Below the pieces are notes generated by a model. That model was given only the letters and a program-made list of their open reading frames with translations. It had not been told where the DNA came from and made no database searches. Source: Amycolatopsis sp. GM8 (GTDB lineage Bacteria > Actinomycetota > Actinomycetes > Mycobacteriales > Pseudonocardiaceae). Taken from it: DNA of 64,000 bases. A program made the translations under genes and the position numbers. How positions within the stretch are numbered: the stretch's first letter is position 1; every line of letters begins with the position of its first letter. Shown here one piece after another: positions 30,194 to 38,019 of the stretch. The stretch lies in the NCBI RefSeq assembly GCF_021653975.1, contig NZ_JAJKFK010000004.1:804936-868935 (forward strand), written 5' to 3'.

Positions 30194-31069
30194 ATGATGG
30201 ACGGCGTGCTGGGGCAGCAGGAATGGACCGCGCGGGAGCGTGCGCACGAGCAGCGCGTGCGCCGCTGGACCCGGCCGTACGCGGAGCGTCGCTCGCGGGG
30301 CGAGAAGCATCCGGTGCTGGATTTCCTGTTCCAGTACTACTCTTTCCGCCCCGCTCACCTCGAACGGTGGCAGCCCGGGCCAGGTGTCGTCCTGGGCGGT
30401 GACGACGCCCGCCGGTTCCTGGACCGTCCCGGCTACGTCGAGGCCGGCGGCGTCATGCTCGACCCGGCCGCGTTCACCGCGAAGAAGGCAGACACTGCCC
30501 GGTACTTCCTTGCCCTGCTGGAAAAAACGGCGAGCCGCGCGCCGCGGCTGAGCTGCTTCGGGCTGCACGAGTGGGCCATGGTGTACCGGCAGGACGCCGG
30601 TCAGGTGCGGCACAACCAGCTGCCGCTGCGCCTGGGCAGCGCCGGCACCGACACGGTCGTGGACTCGCTGGAGATCCGGTGCGGTCACTACGACGCGTTC
30701 CGGTTCTTCACCGCCCCGGCGCGCCCGCACAACACGCTGCAGCCGACCCGTGAGACCCAGCCCGAGCTGGAGCAGCCGGGCTGCCTGCACGCGAACATGG
30801 ATCTCTACAAGGCTTCCTACAAGCTCGACCCGTTCGTACCGGCGGAGCTGATCGCCGACTGCTTCGAGCTGGCGGTCGAGATCCGTGAACTGGACATGTG
30901 CGCGAGCCCCTACGACCTGTCCTCATTCGGTTACCGGCCGGTGCGGATCGAAACGCCTGAGGGGCGTGCGGAATACTCTCGTCGCCAAGGTGGGTTCGCG
31001 CGCCGCGCGGCCCCGCTGCGCGACCGGTTGTCCGCGCACTGCGACTATTTACTGACGCTTCACAAGTAA
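30194..31069 (+). CDS. Conserved protein of the actinobacterial '3-methyladenine DNA glycosylase' group
   Basis: This 291-residue protein shows HPVLDFLFQYYSFRPAHLERWQPG near its start, FGLHEWAMVYRQ in the middle and HANMDLYKASYKL later. These match a protein group in actinobacteria that databases often label 3-methyladenine DNA glycosylase. The sequence shows no helix-hairpin-helix motif of known glycosylases, so the enzymatic label is weak. It is closely linked to the CNNM pair (3 bases after). A role in the same operon is possible but undefined. Confidence 0.7.
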   Translation: MMDGVLGQQEWTARERAHEQRVRRWTRPYAERRSRGEKHPVLDFLFQYYSFRPAHLERWQPGPGVVLGGDDARRFLDRPGYVEAGGVMLDPAAFTAKKADTARYFLALLEKTASRAPRLSCFGLHEWAMVYRQDAGQVRHNQLPLRLGSAGTDTVVDSLEIRCGHYDAFRFFTAPARPHNTLQPTRETQPELEQPGCLHANMDLYKASYKLDPFVPAELIADCFELAVEIRELDMCASPYDLSSFGYRPVRIETPEGRAEYSRRQGGFARRAAPLRDRLSAHCDYLLTLHK

Positions 31070-31127
31070 AACAGTCGCAGTGCCGGTGACCGTAAGTTTT
31101 TTGGTTTTCCTGACAGCATCACATTTT

Positions 31128-31150
31128 CCTAACGCTGTACCCCTGTTAGG
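31128..31150. promoter_or_regulatory. Inverted repeat before the repeat-rich envelope gene
   Basis: CCTAAC (31128-31133) and GTTAGG (31145-31150) are perfect six-base arms, 11 bases apart, 48 bases before the start at 31198. They lie in an unusually AT-rich stretch (31075-31135). This may be a regulator site at the promoter. The regulator is not known. Confidence 0.4.
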
Positions 31151-31197
31151 GTGAACGCGTTTGCCGAAGATCCACGTAGAGTTGAAGGGATTACCCG

Positions 31198-32703
31198 ATG
31201 GGGCGCCACAGCCGGGACGACGATCCCGCTCCTCGCCTCCCTGAACGGCCGAGGGAACCCGGGCGCCCGAACGGTGTGGGACCCCCGACTCCCCTGCGCT
31301 ACGGTCCACGGCCCCAGCCCGTCCCCGCCTCGATGTCGGCCGACGACCACACGACGGTCATCCCGCCGATCCGCGACTTCCCCGCCCCCGACAACCGCAC
31401 CACCGCCGGCCTGCGCCGCCCCGCTCCCGGCGAGGACCCCGCCAACGCCCACCGGACGACCGACGGCCTCCGCCGCCCCGGCCCGAACACCGGCAGCGGC
31501 CCGTACCCCGTGGTCCCCGACAGCCGCGCCACCTCCAGCGGCGCCCACCCGGTGGTTCCGGATGGCCGCGCCACGTCCAGCGGCGCGTACCCCGTCCTCC
31601 CCGAAGGCCGCGCCACGTCCAGTGGCGCCCATCCGGTCGTCCCCGAAGGCCGTGCCGCGGCGAGCGGCACGTACCCCGTCGTCCCGGACAGCCGCGGGCC
31701 GGTGAGCGGCTCGTTCCCGGCCGTCCGCGCCGAAGACTCTTCGCCGAACAGCTTCCGAGCGTTCGCCGATGCCACCGACGATGACAGTGCCACGGGCTCG
31801 GGCGGTTCCCCCGCCGCCACGAGCCGCGCGACGTCCACCGGCACCAGCCGGCCGGTCAGCCGCGCGACCTCGACGGGCACGAACCGCCCCGTCAGCCGCA
31901 CCACGTCGACCGGCAGCACCCGTGCCGTGTCCACCGGCGGGTTCCGCATCAGCGAAAGCCGCGCCACGGCCACCGGCACCAACCGCCCGGTCAGCAAGGC
32001 CACCTCGACCGGCACCCACCGGCCAGCCACGAAGACCGAAGGCCGTTCCACCGCCACCGGCGGTCAGCGCACCGCCACCGACGGCCGGTCGACCGTCACC
32101 GGCACCCACCGCGCGATGGGCAAGGTCCCCGGGCGCAAGCGGATCGCGAAGTGGCCCATCTTCGCCGGCGCGTTCGTCGTGCTGCTGGCGATCGGGCTGG
32201 TGGCGTGGGGCTGGGCCAACAACGTGGTGAACAGCCGCGCGGAGGCCCAGGCCAACGCCTGTACCGACGGCAACTCGACGCTCACCGTCGTGGTGACCCC
32301 GACCGTGCAGAAGCCGGTCAGCACAGCGGCCGACCGCTGGAACCAGGCCAACACCGTGGTGCACGCGCACTGTGTGCACGTCGACGTCCGCGCCATCCCG
32401 TCGCAGCAGGTGCTCGACGCGCTGACCGGCAAGACCGACGTGGCCACGATCGGCGGTTTCCCGGCGGCCTGGGTGCCGGAGAACTCGTTCTGGGTCAACC
32501 AGCTCGTGACGGCGAAGCCCGGGATCGTCGGCTCCCCCGCGGAGTCCGTCGCGTCGGCCCGCTCCGCGGACTACCCGTTCCTCGGCCTCGCCGGCGGCAC
32601 GGTGGACGAGGTGCAGAACCGGGCCGCCCAGGTCTTCCGCGACTACCTGCGCGACCCGCAGCAGCAGGCCGACTTCGCCGCGGCGGGCCTGACCGGCGGC
32701 TAA
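31198..32703 (+). CDS. Repeat-rich membrane protein with truncated substrate-binding-like outer domain
   Basis: The 501-residue protein has a long disordered cytoplasmic part. At about residues 98-170 are five 14-residue repeats (consensus RATSSGAHPVVPDG). At about 205-290 are roughly 12-residue repeats (SRATSTGTNRPV). One membrane helix follows (WPIFAGAFVVLLAIGLVAWG). The outer part begins CTDGNSTLTVVVTP and ends VFRDYLRDPQQQADFAAAGL, which are the two ends of the substrate-binding domain normally fused to a VWA domain. The middle of that domain and the VWA domain are missing. The Ser/Thr-rich repeats may be kinase targets. ATG has AAGGG upstream. Confidence 0.8.
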   Translation: MGRHSRDDDPAPRLPERPREPGRPNGVGPPTPLRYGPRPQPVPASMSADDHTTVIPPIRDFPAPDNRTTAGLRRPAPGEDPANAHRTTDGLRRPGPNTGSGPYPVVPDSRATSSGAHPVVPDGRATSSGAYPVLPEGRATSSGAHPVVPEGRAAASGTYPVVPDSRGPVSGSFPAVRAEDSSPNSFRAFADATDDDSATGSGGSPAATSRATSTGTSRPVSRATSTGTNRPVSRTTSTGSTRAVSTGGFRISESRATATGTNRPVSKATSTGTHRPATKTEGRSTATGGQRTATDGRSTVTGTHRAMGKVPGRKRIAKWPIFAGAFVVLLAIGLVAWGWANNVVNSRAEAQANACTDGNSTLTVVVTPTVQKPVSTAADRWNQANTVVHAHCVHVDVRAIPSQQVLDALTGKTDVATIGGFPAAWVPENSFWVNQLVTAKPGIVGSPAESVASARSADYPFLGLAGGTVDEVQNRAAQVFRDYLRDPQQQADFAAAGLTGG

Positions 32704-33524
32704 GCGTCAATCGCGTCCGGATCAGGCCCGGTCCGGACGCCGTTGTCGAGCTCGTCGATGACGAGGACGTCGTCGGGCGCGAGCTCGAAGTCGAAGATCT
32801 CGAAGTTCTCGCGGATCCGTGAGGGCGTGGCCGATTTCGGGATCGCCACGGTGCCGATCTGCAGGTGCCAGCGCAGCACGATCTGCGCCGGGGTCTTGCC
32901 GTACTTCGCGGCGAGGCCGGTGATCGCCCGGTCCATCAGCAGCCGGCCCTTCGCGAGCGGGCTCCACGCCTCGGTCACGATGCCGTGCTCGGCGTGGAAC
33001 GTCCGCAGCGCCAGCTGTGCCAGGTTCGGGTGCAGCTCGATCTGGTTGACCGCCGGCACGATGTCCGTCTCGTCGAACAGCCGCCGCAGGTGCTGGACGT
33101 GGAAGTTCGACACCCCGATCGCGCGCACCCGGCCGTCGGCATACAGCTTTTCCAGCGCACGCCAGGAATCGAGGTAGGTGCCACGCCCGGGGGTCGGCCA
33201 ATGGATCAGGTACAGGTCCAGGTAGTCGAGCCCCAGCTTGCCCAGGCTCTTGTCGAACGCGCGCAGCGCCGAGTCGTAGCCCTGGTCCTGGGTCCACAGT
33301 TTCGTCGTGACGAACAGCTCCTCGCGCGAGAGCCCGGACGCCTTGATCGCGTCGCCGACACCGGCCTCGTTCCGGTACAGCACGGCGGTGTCGATGGCGC
33401 GGTAGCCGGTCTCGAGCGCGGTCTGGACCACCTTCGCGGTGTCGGCCGCCGGCACCTGGTACACGCCGAGGCCGAGCTGCGGGATCGAGACGCCGTTGTT
33501 CAGGACGATGTCAGGGGTCGTCAT
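32700..33524 (-). CDS. Aldo/keto reductase
   Basis: This 274-residue NADPH-dependent reductase of the AKR (2,5-diketo-gluconate reductase-like) family has IPQLGLGVYQVP, the catalytic Asp/Tyr segment GYRAIDTAVLYRNEAGVG, and the DLYLIHWPTP and AIGVSNFHVQHL motifs. The cofactor end shows AIPKSATPSRIRENFEIFDF. It overlaps the XRE regulator gene by 4 bases (ATGA), so the two are one unit. Its stop overlaps the stop of the convergent repeat-rich gene. The natural substrate is unknown. Confidence 0.93.
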   Translation of the reverse strand: MTTPDIVLNNGVSIPQLGLGVYQVPAADTAKVVQTALETGYRAIDTAVLYRNEAGVGDAIKASGLSREELFVTTKLWTQDQGYDSALRAFDKSLGKLGLDYLDLYLIHWPTPGRGTYLDSWRALEKLYADGRVRAIGVSNFHVQHLRRLFDETDIVPAVNQIELHPNLAQLALRTFHAEHGIVTEAWSPLAKGRLLMDRAITGLAAKYGKTPAQIVLRWHLQIGTVAIPKSATPSRIRENFEIFDFELAPDDVLVIDELDNGVRTGPDPDAIDA

Positions 33525-34327
33525 GCGCCGATCGTGCCACGGGCGCCGGCGAGCCGCCGGACGTGCTCCCCGGTCACGTCGTCGGCCGGGTAGAACGACT
33601 CGATCGCCAGCTCCGACAGGGTGATCGCGACCGGGGTGCCGAAGGTCGCGATGGTCGAGAAGAACGACAGCTCGGCGCCGTCGTGCGAGAGGCGCAGCGG
33701 CACGAAGATCTCGCCACGGCGCGGAAATCCGGCCTCCGGCTCGCCACCCGGGTACGCGCGGACCTCGTCGTGCAGCCGCACCAGCTCGGGGTCGGCGGTC
33801 GCCTCGACCTGCCGCCGCAACCGGCCGAGCAGGTCCGCGCGCCACTCCCCCAGGTTCTGGATCCGCGGCGCCATTCCGGCCGGGTGCAAGGCGATCCGCA
33901 GGACGTTCGCGGGCGCGGCGAGCAGTTCCGGTGCCACGCCCTCGGTGAGGATCCCGACGCTCGCGTTGCCGTCCACCAGGTTCCAGTACCGGTCGACGAC
34001 GACCGCCGGGTACGGCTCGTGCCCGGCCAGCACCCGCCGCACGGCCTGCCGCGCGACCGCCAGCTCCGGGTCGTCGAGCCCGCTGTCGCGATAGGCGGGG
34101 GCGTACCCGGCGGCGAGCAGCAGCTGGTTGCGTTCCCGCAGTGGCACGTCGAGATGTTCACCGAGCCGCAACACCATGTCCCGGCTGGGGTTCGACCGCC
34201 CGGTCTCCACGAAACTGAGGTGCCGCGCGGAAATCTCGGCCGAGATCGACAGGTCGAGCTGGCTGATCCGCCGCCGCTCGCGCCACTGCCGGATGAGCTG
34301 GCCCACGGGTCGCTGAGTGGTCGTCAC
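33521..34327 (-). CDS. XRE-family regulator with MmyB-like ligand domain
   Basis: This 268-residue regulator has an N-terminal helix-turn-helix (RRISQLDLSISAEISARHLS, then FVETGRSNPSRDMVLRLGEH) and a C-terminal MmyB-type domain with VVVDRYWNLVDGN. Family members sense fatty acids or similar ligands and often control a divergent or adjacent reductase gene. It lies directly before an aldo/keto reductase (4-base overlap) and divergently from a SnoaL-like gene, so both are likely targets. Confidence 0.88.
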   Translation of the reverse strand: MTTTQRPVGQLIRQWRERRRISQLDLSISAEISARHLSFVETGRSNPSRDMVLRLGEHLDVPLRERNQLLLAAGYAPAYRDSGLDDPELAVARQAVRRVLAGHEPYPAVVVDRYWNLVDGNASVGILTEGVAPELLAAPANVLRIALHPAGMAPRIQNLGEWRADLLGRLRRQVEATADPELVRLHDEVRAYPGGEPEAGFPRRGEIFVPLRLSHDGAELSFFSTIATFGTPVAITLSELAIESFYPADDVTGEHVRRLAGARGTIGA

Positions 34328-34446
34328 GGTCCCGACGCTACGAGCGCCTGTGCGGCGGCGCCATTACCTCGGGGGTAATCGACAGGGCGCACTGTCGCGG
34401 CGAGAGTTGCTCCCGTCCACTTCCGTTGCAGCACAAGGAGAACATG

Positions 34447-34809
34447 ATGACCGAGTACACCGCCGTCGCGAGCCGCTACCTCGACGTGTGGAACGAGACC
34501 GATCCGGAGAAGCGCCGGGGTCTGGTGGAGGAGGTGTTCGCGCGGGACGCCACCTACACGGATCCGCTGGGCGCGGTCGCCGGGCACGAGGGGATCGACG
34601 GGTTCGTCGCCGGTGCGCAGCAGCAGTTCGCGGGCCTGCGGTTCGATCTGGGTGGGGTGGTCGACGGCCACCACGATCTGGCGCGGTTCACCTGGCATCT
34701 GGGCCCTGCGGGGGCGCCGGAACCGGTCGCGATCGGGTTCGACGTGGTCCGCGTGGAGGGCGGGAAGATCAAGCAGGTGCTGGGTTTTCTCGACAAGATG
34801 CCCGGTTGA
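34447..34809 (+). CDS. SnoaL/NTF2-like small protein
   Basis: This 120-residue protein is a single NTF2-like cone domain, as in SnoaL polyketide cyclases and many ligand-binding proteins. Marks are an N-terminal helix (ASRYLDVWNETDPEKRRGLV), FARDATYTDPLG, and a C-terminal strand ending VEGGKIKQVLGFLDKMP. ATG at 34447 sits 6 bases after AAGGAG; the ATG at 34444 is too close. It faces the XRE gene divergently with about 120 bases between, and a strong terminator follows. Confidence 0.82.
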   Translation: MTEYTAVASRYLDVWNETDPEKRRGLVEEVFARDATYTDPLGAVAGHEGIDGFVAGAQQQFAGLRFDLGGVVDGHHDLARFTWHLGPAGAPEPVAIGFDVVRVEGGKIKQVLGFLDKMPG

Positions 34810-34814
34810 ACGCG

Positions 34815-34845
34815 GGACCTGGACACCGGGCCGGTGTCCAGGTCC
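34815..34845. terminator. Perfect hairpin between SnoaL-like gene and glycine riboswitch
   Basis: GGACCTGGACACCGG (34815-34829) and CCGGTGTCCAGGTCC (34831-34845) are perfect 15-base arms around one base. It starts 5 bases after the SnoaL-like stop codon. On the minus strand it follows the riboswitch directly, so it could also stop transcription coming from there. Confidence 0.88.
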
Positions 34846-34850
34846 TCCCC

Positions 34851-35053
34851 ACTCTGTCCATGCCCGTAGGCGCCTGAGAGGTTCGCCCGGGCGTTGGTCC
34901 GGGTTTGCACCGTCGGCGGGGTCACCGGGTTGTGGCAGGGACCCACTTTCCAGAGGCGTCTCGTCCGTGCGGTCCGGGTGCCTGAGAGGTTCCGGGGAGG
35001 ACTTGCTCCTTCGGCGCCGAACCCGGGTCAGGGTTCGGTCTCTCCCGCACGGC
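34851..35053 (-). ncRNA. Tandem glycine riboswitch, with no gene behind it
   Basis: Both aptamers are recognisable on the minus strand. Aptamer I (about 35053-34964) has GGGAGAG, then GCCGAAGGAGCAAG (35015-35002), then CTCTCAGGCA (34988-34979), closed by CCGTGCG/CGCACGG. Aptamer II (about 34957-34851) has CTCTGGAAAG (34955-34946), CCGACGGTGCAAAC (34916-34903), CTCTCAGGCG (34880-34871) and the closing TGGACAGAG (34860-34852). Such riboswitches turn on glycine cleavage genes. Here the merR-DUF151-merR-garA-gcvH genes lie upstream, but no gcvP follows. Instead a hairpin and an opposite-strand gene follow. Confidence 0.92.
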
Positions 35054-35120
35054 TTCGGCGACTGCGAGACAAGTCTACCCGACGGTAACTAGGGCACCCC
35101 CGCGGGCTGCCGGAAACCCG

Positions 35121-35687
35121 CTACCCGATTCGGCGGGCGTTCCTGCGCTGGGTCAGTTCGTCCGGCACGATCGCCTCGATCTCGCCGCCGTCGGCGCGTT
35201 CCGCCGGGAATTCGTGGATGGTGCCGCTGATTTCCTGCATCGGGACCTTCACCGCGATGCCGAATACGCCTTGCCCGCCTTGGAGCAGGTCGACGATCTC
35301 CTCGGGTGAGGTGCATTCGTAGACCGTGGTGCCGTCCGATACGAGCGTCACCTTGGCCAGGTCGGCGACGCCGCGGGCGCGCAGGTGGTCGACGGCGACC
35401 CGGATGTTCTGCAGTGAGACCCCGGTGTCCAGTAAGCGCTTCACGATTTTGAGCGCCAGGATGTCCTTGAACGAGTAGAGCCGTTGCGAACCTGATCCGT
35501 GTGCGGTGCGGATGCTCGGCGCGACGAGTTTCGTGCGGGCCCAGTAGTCGAGCTGCCGGTAGGTGATTCCGGCGATCTGGCAGGCCGCGGGCCCCCGGTA
35601 ACCGACCAGTTCATCCGGCAGGGACGAGTCTGGGAACAGTTCACCCTGTTCTCCGTCCACCGCCTTGATCGGCCTATCGTCGACCAC
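35121..35687 (-). CDS. MerR-family regulator, Rv1830-like
   Basis: This 188-residue protein has an N-terminal MerR helix-turn-helix (GYRGPAACQIAGITYRQLDY, then WARTKLVAPSIR) and a C-terminal part that resembles Mycobacterium Rv1830 (TTVYECTSPEEIVDLLQGGQ). The GTG at 35687 is chosen because GGGGAGG lies 5 bases upstream. The order gcvH-garA-merR-DUF151-merR is the same as Rv1826-Rv1830. In mycobacteria the next block contains gcvB (gcvP), which is absent here. Confidence 0.9.
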   Translation of the reverse strand: MVDDRPIKAVDGEQGELFPDSSLPDELVGYRGPAACQIAGITYRQLDYWARTKLVAPSIRTAHGSGSQRLYSFKDILALKIVKRLLDTGVSLQNIRVAVDHLRARGVADLAKVTLVSDGTTVYECTSPEEIVDLLQGGQGVFGIAVKVPMQEISGTIHEFPAERADGGEIEAIVPDELTQRRNARRIG

Positions 35688-35876
35688 GCAAGCCTCCCCT
35701 CGCCCGGCCGGGCGGCCGGTCGAACCCGATGTGCTCCGACGGGGAGAATCACATCTTGGCGATTTACCGCCTTCGACGGTATGCGCGCCAGCCCCACCGG
35801 TCAACGCGACGCGCGGGGCCACGCTAGACCTGCTGTCGAGACTTGCCCCGGACAACTAGCCGAAACACACCGACCG

Positions 35877-35954
35877 ACGCAACCACCGGAGGGGGGGTCC
35901 AGGGGGCTCGCCCCCTGGCGGGGGTCTGGGGGCTCGACCCCCAGAAGACACCGG
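35877..35954 (-). repeat. GC-rich hairpin repeat element, copy 1
   Basis: This and 54869-54942 share nearly the same sequence: ACGCAACCAC at the low end, then GTCCAGGGGGCTCGCCCCC and TGGCGGGGGT, then a second hairpin with GGGGG and CCCCC arms, ending AAGACACCG. Each copy contains two back-to-back hairpins. It lies downstream of the minus-strand DUF151 gene. GGTAAGGCGAGC next to it (35953-35964) pairs with GCTCGCCTTA (36002-36011), which includes that gene's stop codon. It may act in transcription termination or RNA stability. Confidence 0.8.
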
Positions 35955-36008
35955 TAAGGCGAGCCGGTCCGCGCTTTCCGCGGACACACCTCGCCCAACC
36001 CGCTCGCC

Positions 36009-36482
36009 TTACGTATCGGCGCCGCGGAAGTCTTCCGGTGAGACCGAGTCGAGGAACTCGCGGAACTTCTCGACCTCGTCCTCCTGCTCGTCCGGGATGA
36101 TCAGCCCGGCTTCTTCGAGCACGGAGTCGACGGCGTGGATGGGTACCCCGACGCGCAGCGCGAGTGCCACCGAGTCGCTCGGCCGCGCGGACACCCGGAC
36201 GTCACCGTCGAACACCAGCTCGGCGAAGAAGGTGCCTTCGCGCAGGTCCGTGATGACGACCTGTTCCAGCTCGCGGCCGAGTGCCCCGATGACCTCTTTG
36301 AGCAGGTCATGGGTCAGTGGCCGGGCCGGGCGGACGCCCTGCTGCTCGAGGGCGATGGCCGTGGCCTCGACGGATCCGATCCAGATCGGGAGGTACCGTT
36401 CGCCGTCGGTCTCCCGCAGCAACAAGATCGGCTGATTCGCGGGCAGCTCGACCCGCACGCCGACGACGCGCATCTCGCTCAT
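36009..36482 (-). CDS. Bifunctional nuclease family protein (DUF151, Rv1829-like)
   Basis: The 157-residue protein starts MSEMRVVGVRVELPANQPIL and has GERYLPIWIGSVEATAIALE, the family hallmark, followed by RPLTHDLLKEVIGAL and SARPSDSVALALRVGVPI. Plant members have DNase and RNase activity, but the bacterial role is unclear. The start ATG has GGGAGG 9 bases upstream. It is part of the conserved gcvH-garA-merR-DUF151-merR block. Confidence 0.92.
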   Translation of the reverse strand: MSEMRVVGVRVELPANQPILLLRETDGERYLPIWIGSVEATAIALEQQGVRPARPLTHDLLKEVIGALGRELEQVVITDLREGTFFAELVFDGDVRVSARPSDSVALALRVGVPIHAVDSVLEEAGLIIPDEQEDEVEKFREFLDSVSPEDFRGADT

Positions 36483-36710
36483 CGGACTTCGCCTCCCTCT
36501 CGTGTGCGCGGGCTGCAACGCCGCCTCGACGATCCCGCGTCGATGTCGCCGACGCTACTCGTCCGCTGGGCGCTGTGCTCGCTTGTCTCGCGTACTGACT
36601 GGCGTGCGTTCGTTGTCCGGCAACCCATAACCAACCGTACGGCATCGGGGGCGATAGGCAGAGTCATGAAACTATGTCATTACGATCCGGGGAGCGGCCG
36701 GCGGGCCACC

Positions 36711-37454
36711 TCACCCCCCGGTCACGCCCCGGATGCCCGCTTTGACCAGCAATGTGTGCAATGTGACCGAAAGCGCCGCCAGCTCCCGGACGATCTCGTC
36801 CGCGCGGGCCTGGGCGTCGGCGTCGCGGTGCCGCGAGACGGGCGTGACGATCTGCTCCAGCAGACCCACCTCGCGGTCGGCCGACGCGCGGAACGCGCGC
36901 AGGTGCCGGGGCTCGATGCCGAACTCGGTCATCGCCCGCACCGTGCGCGCGATCAGCACCGCGTCCGGGTCGTAGAACCCGGCGGCGCCGGGCCGGACGA
37001 GCCCGTACTGCTCCAGTTCGGCGAGGGTGCCGGCGTCGATGCCGGCCTGCGTCAGCAGTTCCTCCTGGGTCAGCCGGACTTCCCGGCCCCGCGCGAAATC
37101 CTCGGCCCCGGGCAGGCCGTCGCCGCCCGAGGACGACAGCGACACGAGCTTGCGCGGCAGCCGCGTGCCGGTCACCTCGGGCCCGGCGCCGTGGTCCGCG
37201 GCGTCGAGCTGTTCCTTGATCACCTTCAGCGGCAGGTAGTGATCCCGCTGGGCGGACAGCACGAACCGCAGGCGTTCGACGTCGGCCGGGGAGAACTGGC
37301 GGTAGCCCGAAGGCGTACGCCCGGGCCGCACCAGCCCCTCCGACTCGAGGAACCTGATCTTCGAGATGGTCACGTCGGGGAAGTCGGCGCGCAGCTGCGC
37401 CAGTACGGCCCCGATGCTCAACCCATCGCGCTGTGGCCGCCCGGCAGCCGTCAC
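36711..37454 (-). CDS. ftsR: MerR-family regulator FtsR-like (Rv1828)
   Basis: The 247-residue protein has an N-terminal winged helix typical of Rv1828/FtsR: LSIGAVLAQLRADFPDVTIS, KIRFLESEGLVRPGRTPSGY, RQFSPADVERLRFVL. The C-terminal half has RLTQEELLTQAGIDAGTLAE and a helical ligand- or dimer-forming end. In Corynebacterium, FtsR activates ftsZ. The gene overlaps garA by 4 bases (ATGA). No binding site was searched for outside this window. Confidence 0.88.
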   Translation of the reverse strand: MTAAGRPQRDGLSIGAVLAQLRADFPDVTISKIRFLESEGLVRPGRTPSGYRQFSPADVERLRFVLSAQRDHYLPLKVIKEQLDAADHGAGPEVTGTRLPRKLVSLSSSGGDGLPGAEDFARGREVRLTQEELLTQAGIDAGTLAELEQYGLVRPGAAGFYDPDAVLIARTVRAMTEFGIEPRHLRAFRASADREVGLLEQIVTPVSRHRDADAQARADEIVRELAALSVTLHTLLVKAGIRGVTGG

Positions 37455-37906
37455 TGTGCCCCCTGGCTCCCCTGCCCCGTCAGGAAGACCAGGCGGAACT
37501 TGCCGATCTGCACCTCGTCGCCGCCCGCGAGGACGGCCTGGTCCACCGGCTCGCGGTTGACGTAGGTGCCGTTGAGGCTGCCCACGTCGATCACCACGAA
37601 CTCGCCGCCTTCGCGCCGGAACTCCGCGTGGCGCCGGGAAACCGTGACGTCGTCGAGGAAGATGTCACTGTCCGGGTGCCGCCCCGCGCTGGTGGTGTCG
37701 CGGTCCAGCAGGAACCGCGAGCCCGCGTTGGGGCCCCGCTTGACGACCAGCAGTGCCGAGCCGGGCGGCAGCGCGTCGATGCCGGCGACCGCGGGCTCGG
37801 GCGCCGGCTCGTGGCCTTCGGCGTCGGCCAGGAAGTCGGCCCGGAAGACCGAGGTCCGCTCCGGAGACTGCTCCGGGGGAACGCCGGGTCCGTCGTTCGT
37901 GCTCAC
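37451..37906 (-). CDS. garA: FHA-domain regulator GarA/OdhI
   Basis: This 151-residue protein binds and inhibits 2-oxoglutarate dehydrogenase and switches glutamate metabolism until phosphorylated. The FHA domain shows SAGRHPDSDIFLDDVTVSRR and VIDVGSLNGTYVNREPVD. The N-terminal phosphorylation segment reads SPERTSVFRADFL. In Mycobacterium and Corynebacterium two adjacent Thr residues occupy this site; here the first is Arg (codon 37858-37856) and only the second Thr remains. GTG at 37906 lies in the expected place after GAGGAG. Confidence 0.94.
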   Translation of the reverse strand: MSTNDGPGVPPEQSPERTSVFRADFLADAEGHEPAPEPAVAGIDALPPGSALLVVKRGPNAGSRFLLDRDTTSAGRHPDSDIFLDDVTVSRRHAEFRREGGEFVVIDVGSLNGTYVNREPVDQAVLAGGDEVQIGKFRLVFLTGQGSQGAQ

Positions 37907-38019
37907 CTGAGCTTTCTCCTCACCACTGAAGTGTTCGCCTACCCAAAAAACGTGTGCTGTCAACGTACCGTGCCGGACCGGTCGCACCCATTCCAGGGCT
38001 CCCCCAGCGCACGGGGGTC

